A stretch of 64,000 nt of DNA from Corylus avellana (lineage: Eukaryota; Streptophyta; Magnoliopsida; Fagales; Betulaceae): NCBI RefSeq assembly GCF_901000735.1, contig NC_081551.1, positions 19,682,545 through 19,746,544 on the forward strand, given 5' to 3'. Shown here one piece after another: positions 37,733 to 47,400 of the stretch. Below the pieces are notes generated by a model that ran no database searches, was not told the origin of the DNA, and saw nothing but the letters and a program-made list of their open reading frames with translations. How positions within the stretch are numbered: the first letter of the stretch is position 1; every line of letters starts with the position of its first letter. A program made the translations under genes and the position numbers.

Positions 37733-37747
37733 GGTCCAATATGTTTT

Positions 37748-37846
37748 TTTTTTGAAATGTCTGCACAAGAGGGGGGAAGGGATTCGAACTAGTGATCTTC
37801 GCTTCATTAGGCGTGGTCCCAGCCGATTAATCTACCTCTTGAGGAC
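37748..37846 (-). mobile_element. Short tRNA-like SINE with perfect 15-bp target duplication
   Basis: GGTCCAATATGTTTT occurs at 37733-37747 and 37847-37861. On the minus strand the insert has a box A-like AGGTAGATTAATCGGCTGGG and a box B AGTTCGAATCCC, and it ends in an A run. About 99 bp, close to a tRNA-only head with short tail. Confidence 0.82.
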
Positions 37847-37861
37847 GGTCCAATATGTTTT

Positions 37862-38640
37862 AGAATGCATACATTTGAATGTATATTGGAACATATATTA
37901 GAAACAAATATTAGTAAATTTGGCCACAACACTTACCCAATCTAGTTTTCTAGGCAAATAAAAAATAAAGAAATGTTATGGGTCAATATTTTCTCTATAT
38001 TTGGCTCGCCTCATCTTACAATTTAACCATTAGATCTGCAAATTTATGTAGACCCTACAAATTTAATAGTTAATCTATTAAATTTGTAGGAGAATATAGA
38101 CCAAATATGAAGAACTTATTGACCCCTAATATTTTTTAAAAAAATATTGCTTTGTAAAACATAAGAGTAAAAAACTACAAGTACATATTGACCTTAAGTA
38201 ATGACATGATAGTGTGACGTGGCATTGTTATATCATCAACAACAACAAAAATAAAGATCAAAGAGGTCTGAATTCAAAAAATAAATTTAATTATTTAGCA
38301 ACTGACGTCGTAAATGTCTTATAATTGTTACTTTGGTTTGTAAGAATCTTATATTAAAATTAGAATAAACCTATTCTTCACTCATTTTATCATAAACTTC
38401 ACACCGTCTCGTACTCTCGTGGCGTAGATTTAATGGATACTTCAAAAAATACAGAACTTTCTATTTCGGGTAAAGTCGGTGTAAAATATAACATTACTCT
38501 ATAAAAATCATAATACATTTATAAATATTTTTGTATCCGACCCAAATAGAAATTTAGTCCAATAAGTTCTGCCCACCTCATTTGGGCTGGGTTCTTGGTG
38601 CAGAGCCTGACAGGGGAAAAAGGAGTGATCAATCCAACTA
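37862..38640. other. Intergenic, no gene seen
   Basis: A/T-rich. A small inverted repeat (ACCCTACAAATTTAATAGTT / ATTAAATTTGTAGGAG) lies at 38050-38092. Confidence 0.4.
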
Positions 38641-38650
38641 GGAGGTTATA

Positions 38651-38795
38651 GAAGTTTCTGTGTCCAGTCAGAAGATCCATGGAAAGTACTGGAAAGTAGT
38701 TATAGAAGTTTCTCTATCCATCTATGATCGCTCAGAAGAGCGAGTACCAGAAAGAACCAGAATCCCTTCTACTGTTTCCTTCTAAACTATATAAA
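38651..38795 (+). promoter_or_regulatory. Heat-shock promoter: two perfect HSE cores and a TATA box
   Basis: AGAAGTTTCT, a perfect nGAAnnTTCn core for heat shock factors, occurs at 38651-38660 and again at 38704-38713. A looser GAA-rich cluster (CAGAAAGAACCAGAA, 38749-38763) follows. TATATAAA at 38788-38795 is 90 bases before the start codon. The layout fits HSF-driven induction of the downstream small heat shock gene. Confidence 0.8.
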
Positions 38796-38885
38796 CCATG
38801 CACTTGTACGTCGACTTCATCATCAAGAGTTGTTCTAAGCTTCTAATTGTCTATTCTCAAACAGATAAATCTTTATTCATCAACA

Positions 38886-39347
38886 ATGTCGCTCATTCCA
38901 AGCCTTCTTGGTGCCCAACGAACAAACATCTTTGATCCCATTTCTTTGGACATCTGGGATCCCTTCCAAGGCTTCCCTTTCGCTTCAGCAAGTGATCAGA
39001 GCTCTGCGTTTGTGAACACGCGTGTTGATTGGAAGGAGACCCCGGAGGCTCACATTTTCAAGGCTGATCTTCCTGGGCTGAAGAAGGAAGAAGTGAAGGT
39101 CCAGGTGGAGGAAGGCAGAGTGCTCCAGATCAGTGGGGAGAGAAACAGAGAGCAAGAGGAGAAGAATGATAAATGGCATCGGATTGAGAGGAGCAGTGGG
39201 AAGTTTCTGCGGCGGTTCAGGTTGCCAGAAAATGCAAAGATGGATCAGGTGAAGGCTAGCATGGAGAATGGCGTGCTCACTGTGACTGTCCCAAAGGAGG
39301 AGGAGAAGAAGCCTGCTGAGGCTAAGGCCGTTGAGATCTCCGGCTAA
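38886..39347 (+). CDS. Class I small heat shock protein (17-18 kDa)
   Basis: Intronless gene for a 153-residue cytosolic class I small heat shock protein, an ATP-independent holdase that forms oligomers. The N-terminal arm has the class I signature MSLIPSLLG...[12 protein letters not shown]. The alpha-crystallin domain runs from about residue 45 to 137, with consensus II ([14 protein letters not shown], about 61-74) and consensus I ending in [11 protein letters not shown] (about 126-136). The C-terminal tail ends AVEISG, in which V-E-I supplies the I/V-x-I/V anchor for oligomer assembly. The ATG at 38886 is chosen because it gives the family's start; the open frame upstream has no ATG. The preceding region carries heat shock elements and a TATA box. 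Length is standard and nothing is missing. Confidence 0.96.
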   Translation: MSLIPSLLGAQRTNIFDPISLDIWDPFQGFPFASASDQSSAFVNTRVDWKETPEAHIFKADLPGLKKEEVKVQVEEGRVLQISGERNREQEEKNDKWHRIERSSGKFLRRFRLPENAKMDQVKASMENGVLTVTVPKEEEKKPAEAKAVEISG

Positions 39348-39672
39348 TTCAGAAAATTCTTGTATGGTGGATCTAGCTTTTAAGACTGTTTTCTCCCTGA
39401 AATAATGAGTATATGATAAATGCTCTGGTTTGTTTGTCAAAGTGTGAAGTGATCTGTGTGTGTTAATCTTTGCTTTGTATGGTTTGTTTCTTTTGAAATG
39501 GTGGTCTGCATCATTGTAATGTTATTGGTATGCTAGTGAGTTAACGTATCTGATCAATTTGTCTCTCCATTCACAGAGAAAGTTTGACTCCCTAAAAACT
39601 CACTCTACATTGAAATACATTAGATGTGTAGATTATAAAAATGTGTAGATTACAAAGGTGTAATCTACACAT
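39348..39672. other. 3' flank of the small heat shock gene
   Basis: A/T-rich, probably including the 3' untranslated region. A short inverted repeat of TGTAGATTA / TAATCTACA lies at about 39624-39670, adjoining the PPR-derived fragment. Confidence 0.5.
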
Positions 39673-40051
39673 TTGACCAAAATTCCCCCGCAAATCCTCG
39701 ACCGACCCCGTCTTCGCATACGCAAAATATAGCATAGCATTCCACGAGAAAACGTCCCTTGTAAGCATTCTGTCGAACAGGTTTCGAGCATCCAAAAGTT
39801 TCCCAGATTTGGCATACAAATGAAGAAGACGATTTTGAACGAAAGCGTTGTCGGGTTGGAAGAAGTGAAGCTCCATGTGGACCATGTGGTGTTGGAGTCG
39901 CTGGGCTTGGTCGACTTCGTTGGCTCGGACGCATTCGAGCACGAGACGACTGTACGCCTCAGGGGTTGCAGAGCCACGGGAGTACAAGTGGTCAACCGCG
40001 TGGCGAAACTTGTACTTGGCTTTCATTTTCATTTGACTTTCGTCGTAGTAA
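39673..40051 (-). pseudogene. Truncated 5' copy of the PPR-DYW gene at 52.7-54.8 kb
   Basis: On the minus strand this matches the start of the complete PPR gene: MKAKYKFRHAVDHLYSRGSA, then VRANEVDQAQRL, AKSGKLLDARNLFDRML, DVFSWNAML and AKTGSVEDLRGNFGQM. It has about 120 residues. Compared with that gene it carries a 9-base insertion (HMVHMELHFF versus HMELHFF) and a 3-base insertion (MLYFAYAKT versus MLSAYAKT). Homology stops abruptly after the FGQM block and all later repeats and the DYW domain are missing. The frame is still open and continues upstream to an ATG at 40131, so it could in principle be transcribed, but as a PPR protein it is non-functional. Confidence 0.85.
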
Positions 40052-40151
40052 CATTTTGCGGCAGCTTTTGGACCTATAACGGCAGATACACCATGGGACA
40101 TACATACACGTGGAATTGCCTTATGGGACAATGTCGCTTTAATAGCTCTTG

Positions 40152-40185
<34 letters not shown>

Positions 40186-40703
40186 GGGGGCAAATATAGT
40201 AGTGTTTCTTTACGGTTTTAACATTTAAGGATAAATATACAACTATTTTTTATTTAGTCTTGTAAATTGACTAGTGTAATACTTAAATACATCAAACTAT
40301 CATTTTGTTATAATTAAGTCTCTATGTTAGTATTGACCCATACTTGGATACATCAAAGATTTAAAGAGCAATACTACACATACTCACACTTTCTTACACC
40401 CATTTTTTCATACTCGACTTTTAAAACTACCATTAATTGGATTAAAATGTAATAAAGATTCATCTTATATCTAATGATAGTTTTAAAAGCCACATATGGG
40501 TGTGAGACACATTATTCTGCACCTATATGTGGATAAAAATACAATAAAAATCCATCTTATATCTAATGGTGATTTTAAAAGCCATCTATAGAAGTGAAAA
40601 AATGGGAGTAAATGTAGCAAAAAGTGATAGAAAAATGATAATGAAAGCTATTGTGGAATTTATTTGAATAGTAAAGCAAAAAGTAGTTTGATTTCGTACA
40701 TTT
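40052..40703. other. Intergenic with T run and MITE-like arms
   Basis: A 34-base T run at about 40149-40182 is followed by G. Two related blocks, ATCTAATGATAGTTTTAAAAGCCACATATGG and a similar one at 40555, resemble the MITE family seen at 4.4 and 55.6 kb. Confidence 0.4.
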
Positions 40704-40940
40704 AGAGCTTGTTTGGGATTGGGTTTGAAAAATAGAGCTTTTAAGTCAAAAAACTCTTTTTGGCAAAAGCTTTATTTTGAAGCTTTTGCCAAAAGTGCGT
40801 TTTGACCATTTTTATACTTTTTAGACCTTAAAAGCGTTTTTTTATTTTTTTTTACCAAACGAGTACTTTTTTCTTAAAACAGACTTTTTGAATTTTAAAA
40901 GCACTTTTAGACTCCTCAAACGCAATCCTAAACAGACTCT
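40704..40940. mobile_element. hAT-like MITE, sister of 28251-28484
   Basis: GAGCTTGTTTGGGATTGGGT at the left is mirrored at the right by CAAACGCAATCCTAAACAGA. The inner arms TTTTTGGCAAAAGC and GCTTTTGCCAAAAG form a strong hairpin. Non-coding. Confidence 0.68.
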
Positions 40941-42660
40941 TAAAAAAATATTAAAAAAAAACTACTACTAGTCCTCTTATTAGATGTCATATACCGATGT
41001 TTGAGGAAGTCTCTGGCCTAATCATCTTGTGGATCATATTTGGAGCCAAATGTCAATATACCAGCACTATAATTCTATGAAGGGTGTTATCAATGACCTA
41101 AGCCTTTGAAAACGGCCCATTTTTCCCTTCTTCCATATTGAATAGAAAAACAAATAAATAAATAAATAACTGGCACATTAATATATGGTTGACAACAACT
41201 TAATAAAAAATAATAAAAGAAAATAAAAAGAAAAGAAGTTAATAAAATAAACTGAAAGGACAGAACTCTACAAACTAATTGAAACAGCCTTGCAGAGTTG
41301 CAGAGTTGCAGGCCATTTCTTCTGTGTGGTTTATTATAGCTTGAATGAACTCTTGTTCTTTGGACAAATTAGTCATTATCAAAATTTCAATTTCTCGTTG
41401 ATAATTATTCAAATTATTTGTGCTGGGAAACCTCCACAATTATATTGATCTTTTGATGCTAAGAAAGGCTTAAGAATTAATGTATATTAGCTGGCTTCAA
41501 AATCATGAGTAAACGAACTAGCTAACTGGATTGCAGTCTCTTTAGTGAGTAAAAAAAAAAGATAAATGATTTAATTCTATAAACTAATAAACTATATATA
41601 GCTAGTGTTTTTTTGTTATGTCCTTTTGTTGATGTAATAGATATAATGAAATTTTAAACCGACCTTGATTAGTGAAATGAGAGGAATTTATTCATTAGAA
41701 GAGCCAAGTAAGAATTCCTGATTATGAAGAGATTTCTTATATATATATATATAGACTATAATAATATTAACTAATGAGACGCTAATGATTAATGACTATA
41801 CTAGACAATGAAATCAATTAAAATAATAAATTTATTTTTCTCAATAGTAAAAAACGATGTTACTCTTTATACTTATTTATCACATTCATTTTACACCAAT
41901 TAACGTGACGTGTTTTAAATGGCTTCCCATATTAGTCATTTTTTTTAAAAAAAAAAGGTCACATTCACATATTTACATGCATTCTTACTTGTTGAAATTA
42001 CAAGCAAACTTTATTTGCTACTCATCAACCTCTTCTCTTAGATTAGCTTATGAAAATGAGAGTTAGGTATGCATGTTTCTTAAATGAGAAAATAGGGTCC
42101 ATGCATCTTGCTAAAAAAGGTATGGAAAAATACTTACGGGATGGGAAGGTAGGGTTTGTCTTGCTCAGAAAGGAAAAAGACCATACGATAAAGTAAAAGA
42201 ACAAGGAGGCCATATTATGATTATAAAACACACTTGAAATTCATCAAAATATTAATTTTGTTGTAGAACAAAATACTATACACGTTTCAATTTATTAGTC
42301 ATCGAGTTTGATATCTTATAACTCTTTCAAGCTAAAGGAAAAAACAGAATCAGGGCACAATTAAGTAGCACATCTAAATTATCTAATGAATTGGCTTGTG
42401 GTAGTTGGATAAAATATGGGGAAAATAAATAAATAAATAAATATAGCCTTGGAAGGTAGCTAGGTAGGTTGCCTGTTGGAGATTATTGGATATTTGGATG
42501 GAGACATTAAGCCAAACTAAAGTTGGCAGTTATGTTAGCAAAACTATAAAGGAGAAATTAACTTCCACTTTCATGGTTCAACTTTTCGTAGTGGTTGAGG
42601 AAGCAAATGCATGATGCATCATCATCATATATATGACAACAATTCCTGGCATAGTAAATA
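40941..42660. other. Intergenic, no gene seen
   Basis: A/T-rich spacer with (AAAT)n at 41151-41168 and (AT)n near 41740. A MITE fragment at about 41855-41960 (ACTCTTTATACTTATTTATCAC) is related to the 27.15-kb element. Confidence 0.4.
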
Positions 42661-42935
42661 CTTTTTTTTTTTTTTTTTTTTTTTAAGTGTAGGCCGGTGA
42701 AATTAATTGTGGCTATTTTAGCTGAGCGTGACCATAATAGGATCTACCTACTCTTGACGATTAGAACCGCAGGCACTCCTTTAAGTTTAACTGAACCATA
42801 GTTTTACCCAGTCCCACTAAAGCATCAATAAAAATCTAAGGCGTATTAAGATTTTCTATTATAAATATTTGAACCCATGTCTAGATTACTTAAAAAAATT
42901 TCTTGGACCATTGAACCACCGGATGGTAGCTAAAT
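42661..42935 (-). mobile_element. tRNA-related SINE, minus orientation, aged
   Basis: The T run at 42661-42684 is the poly-A tail of a minus-strand insert. At the other end the minus strand has a box A-like TGGTTCAATGGTCC and a box B-like GGGTTCAAATA. The block GCGTGACCATAATAG is shared with the nested element at about 1908. Limits are approximate. Confidence 0.55.
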
Positions 42936-43126
42936 ACTAAATAGTACTAAAATATATATAAAGATAATCAATCATTGTCCTATATTTTTTTTATTTTTTT
43001 TTTGGGTGCTTTAGAATTGGATTTTTGATTTTTTTTTTTTTAAATCAAAATCAAAATCCGTCAATCGTCATTAGATTTTAACGGTATTTATGCGAAAACT
43101 AGAAGTTCATTGCCTCTGCAATCTGC

Positions 43127-43345
43127 ATGGATTGGATGGAAAACGCGAAGTTAAAGGCGGCGAATAGGGATCCGGTGGTTCAGATTCATGATTTGGCAGT
43201 TGCCACTTCGGCGCCAACAGTGAAGGCGCATCATAACCATCGTACACGCGTCGCTCTTCTGCGTCATCCGCTTCCTTCAACGGACAGGGACGGTGCCAGA
43301 AATTTAACGTTGATTGCGTTGGAACATGTTTTTAGACCGAAATAG
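43127..43345 (+). other. Unrecognised 72-codon open frame in a GC-richer patch
   Basis: An ATG-initiated open frame with balanced composition (MDWMENAKLKAANRDPVVQI...) in a locally GC-rich stretch unlike the surrounding A/T spacer. It contains no motif that I recognise and has no partner exons. It may be a fragment of a gene or transposon captured here, or chance. Confidence 0.2.
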
Positions 43346-44019
43346 ATTGAGTTGAAAGGTTCCGTGGAAATCGCGATTTCGAAATTTTAAAGCCAAATCT
43401 CAAAATATCTTTCAATATTTTTATTTTCTTCAAATTAGGGACAATAATCTGCTTAAAATTTTCCAAGTTAGATTGGTGGAGTTAAATTGAGTAATGATAT
43501 AAAAATGATTAAAATATTTCTATAATCCTCTTGAATGTGACATGATTTTTAAAACTACAATTAAATTTGATACGATCATTATTAAATATTGATCTATTAA
43601 TGATCATCACATCACAGTTTTATTGGTGATCATTACATCACAGTTAGAAAAACTCTAACCTTTCTTATATTATTATTCATTGAGATGCCTAATGCTATAC
43701 ATTATCGTCTATCTTACTTCTATTATATTAGGCTGAAGTGACCGTGTTCATTGACTCTCTAAGTTTTTTGTTTAACAAAGATTGATCTAACGCCGGATAA
43801 GTACTGTCATGTTAGTTCAGTGAGATTAGGTATGGTATATAATATTAATCGTGCTTATTAGTATATAAAATAATAAAATAATAAAATTAAAATTAAAAAA
43901 AGGAAAAAGAAAAGAAAAGAGGAAGTGCATTTTACCCTTTACTTGAATCAAACATAAAAAAGGAAGTTGAGTATTACAGAGGCCCACTGACGACCGACCC
44001 CACCTCGGACCATCCATTA
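43346..44019. other. Upstream region of the PATROL1-like gene
   Basis: A/T-rich with a MITE-like inverted arm pair at about 43490-43680. No firm promoter element is assigned. Pyrimidine-rich leader sequence begins at about 44020. Confidence 0.4.
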
Positions 44020-44464
44020 TCTGTGTCTCTCACATATCATCATATCCTATATCAAATATCCAACTCCTCCACTTTTTCAACTCTCCCCTGCTTTTCTTCT
44101 CCACGCCACCCCTCCCTACCCACCACCCAACTCCTCCTTCATTCCCAAATTCCCCCATCTCTTTCTCTCTCTCTCTCACAGGCGCACAAACAAACATACA
44201 GTGATGCAGATTCCTTCTCTCCGTGCGACACAAAGCTAAAAGAGATAAACCTGTCAACTTTTCTGCTCCCTTTTTTATCTAAAAATTCACTCTCCAACCT
44301 CTCCTCTCCTTCCTCTGTCACACCATCATGGTTTTCTTTGAAGTCAAGCAACAATAACAGAAACCAACCCCACTCCCTTATACTTTTCCATCTCTCACAC
44401 CCAATACGAATCCAAAAAACCGACACACACTCTCGACAAAACTGACCCACCCATCGCACCAACA
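44020..44464 (+). other. Probable 5' untranslated region of the PATROL1-like gene
   Basis: Strongly C/T-rich sequence with a (CT)n run at 44159-44176 leads directly into the ATG at 44465. CT-rich leaders are common in plant genes. No transcript evidence is available. Confidence 0.5.
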
Positions 44465-47400
44465 ATGGCCAGTATTTTGAGGGACAGAATATTGGGATCC
44501 TCCAAGAGACACTCACTTGGCGGCTCCAAAAGGCACGACGAGCCCCAGAGACCCATGCAGCACCACCAACAGCAAGTGTACCCGGTCGAAGACCTGCCCT
44601 GCCCATTCGGCGACCTGGGTTCCAACTTCTCGGACTCGGAGCTTCGAGAGACGGCCTACGAGATCCTCGTCGCGGCGTGCCGGAGTACCGGGACGAGGGC
44701 GTTGACCTACATCCCGCAGTCGGAGAAGGCCGACCGGGCTCCGGCGCTTGCGCCATCAGCGTCGCTGCAGAGGTCGCTGTCGTCGTCGGCGAGCCGGGTG
44801 AAGAAGGCTTTGGGGCTGAAAACGACGCCGTCGAAGAGGAGAAGTGGTGGTGGTGGTGGTGGTGAGTCGGTGAGCCAGGGGCGAGTGAAGAAGGCGGTGA
44901 CGGTTGGGGAGCTGATGAGGGTGCAGATGAGGGTTTCGGAGCAAACGGATTCGAGAATTAGGAGAGCTCTGTTGAGGGTCGCTGCTGGGCAGGTGAGAAC
45001 TTTGACCTTTCCCTTTGAGAAATTTACAACTTGGGTTGGACAGTTTTTTTTAATTCTAATTTTTATTTTGGTCTACTTATTGGTTTTGTGATTTGGATTC
45101 TATTTGGAAGCTGAGAAAGTTGAGGGAAATGAAAGGAGGGAAAAATAAAAAATTGAACTTGTTCTCTTTTAATTCCTAAATATAGTATTGAAAGTAGAAA
45201 ACGCAAGTGAGGACTGTGTTTAGTGTCTGTGAACTTGTTTTGGATTTCTGTCTGAATTGACTGTTTGGTTTCGCTTCATTGTGAAAGCAAAGAATATATG
45301 ATTCCAAATTATTATTATTTTTCTTATTAATTTAATGATTGAGGTTTAAGTTCTGGCACCTTGTGTATTCATTATCGTCTTGTAATTTTGCACTTATAAG
45401 TTATTCTCTTGTTTGTTTCTATATTGACTTTTGGGGGTTATGTTTACTGGTTAATGGCACTAAAAGTTCTTATATTTTGTACCTATTTGGATAAGGCCAT
45501 TGTAGCGAGACGTGCTTATAATCCATGGTTTATTGGTTTTTTCTTGCTTGCGTCCTTTTAAACTGGTACGGTGATTTTTTTGGTTTCTATATCATGAATC
45601 AGCTTGGAAGGCGAATAGAGTTGATGGTTTTGCCACTTGAGCTATTACAGCAGTTCAAATCTTCAGATTTTCCCAATCAGCAAGAATATGAGGCTTGGCA
45701 AAGGAAGAATCTGAAGGTTTTGGAAGCAGGACTTCTTCTGCATCCTCACCTGCCACTGGAAAAGACTGACACTGCAGCACAACGGCTCCGGCAGATTATT
45801 CGTGGGGCCCTAGAGAAGCCCCTAGAAACCGGAAAGCACAATGAATCAATGCAAGCCTTGCGTAGTGTTGTTACGTCTCTTGCTTGCAGATCATTTGATG
45901 GATCTACATCCGACACATGCCACTGGGCAGATGGGTTTCCACTGAACCTCAGGCTCTACCAAATGCTCTTAGATTCATGTTTTGATATTAATGAAGAAAC
46001 AACTATTATTGAAGATGTTGATGAGGTTTTAGAACTCATAAAGAAGACCTGGGTAATCCTCGGATTGAACCAGAAGCTGCATAATCTTTGTTTCTCATGG
46101 GTTTTATTCCACCGTTATGTTGTAACTGGCCAAGTAGAAAGTGACCTGCTATTTGCATCCAATAATATGTTGATCGAAGTTGAGAAAGACGCCAAGGCAA
46201 TAACGGATCCAGTTGAATCAAAAATTTTGAGCTCTACGTTGAGTTTGGTATTGGGCTGGGCAGAGAAAAGGCTTCTTGCTTACCGTGATACTTTCCACAG
46301 TGGTACTATCGAATCAATGCAAATTGTTGTCTCTCTAGGGGTATTGTCAGCCAAGATATTGGTAGAAGATATCTCTCGTGAGTATCGTAAGAAGAGGAAA
46401 GAAGTTAATGTGACCTTTGAAAGGGTTGAAACTTATATAAGATCATCGCTACGCACTGCTTTTGCTCAGGCAAGTTTCTTCCTTTCAGCATGATATCCCT
46501 AAATATGAATATGCATACAAGATGAAACCGATGTCCAACAACCTGTTGATCCTGATGTGTATATGGTAGGCTTTTGACAGTGAACCACCAGTTAAAACTG
46601 TTCTGTTGGTGAATCCTCTAAAAGTATGACTCCAGAGTTGACTTCCACAGAGGACTTCACCTTTCTGATGTACTGTTCGGTTAGTGAATCCTCTAAAGGT
46701 ATTTGCTTCCAGAAAATGACCTTCATAGGGGACTTCACCTTTCTGATATAGAACTTGAATCTTTATCACAATTTCGTAATATTGTGGAGGAGTTTGTGAC
46801 CATTTCCATTCTTTTTATGACACATCACCCAACCTGATTCATCACAATCAACTTTTTATTGAATTTATCCTTCCTCCTGTACTCCTACGATTGCATTTTC
46901 TCTCCTTAACTGAATCTGTTATTCCCTCCAAACTTGAATCTACTATTCCTTGAATTCTTTTTACTTGTCAATCATCATTAGTCAATTGACATTTTCAAGA
47001 TAGTGTAAAGTCCATGGGGGATAAACGATATGCGTCGACTATTAGGTGTATGTTTTATTTGTATCCATGTGCATGGTGTGAAATCCTGACAATGCACTTT
47101 AACCTATATGTATTTTCCAAGTGTATTTCTTTTTTTCCCAGTCAATGTTTGGGTATACAAAATCCAGATGATTTTTTCCCCAGTTTATGTTTGAATACGT
47201 ATATATGTTTTTTAATAAGCTCACTTCTTAGCTGCACTATGAAAATATGACTCAAGGTTCTAATTGATTTGTCTTAAGTCAGAAAATGGAGAAGGTGAAC
47301 TCAAGCAAGCGTATATCTAAGAACCAGAACAGTCCTCTTCCTGCCCTTTCCATCCTTGCACAAGAGACTAGTGAACTGGCTCTTAATGAGAAAGAGATAT

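Noticed and set aside
38847..38885. In-frame extension upstream of the small heat shock ATG
   Set aside because: It begins at a TTG, and the class I N-terminal signature starts at the ATG at 38886.
44139..44756. 205-codon minus-strand frame over the PATROL1 first exon
   Set aside because: Antisense shadow of exon 1 and the CT-rich leader; low-complexity Arg/Pro/Ser content.
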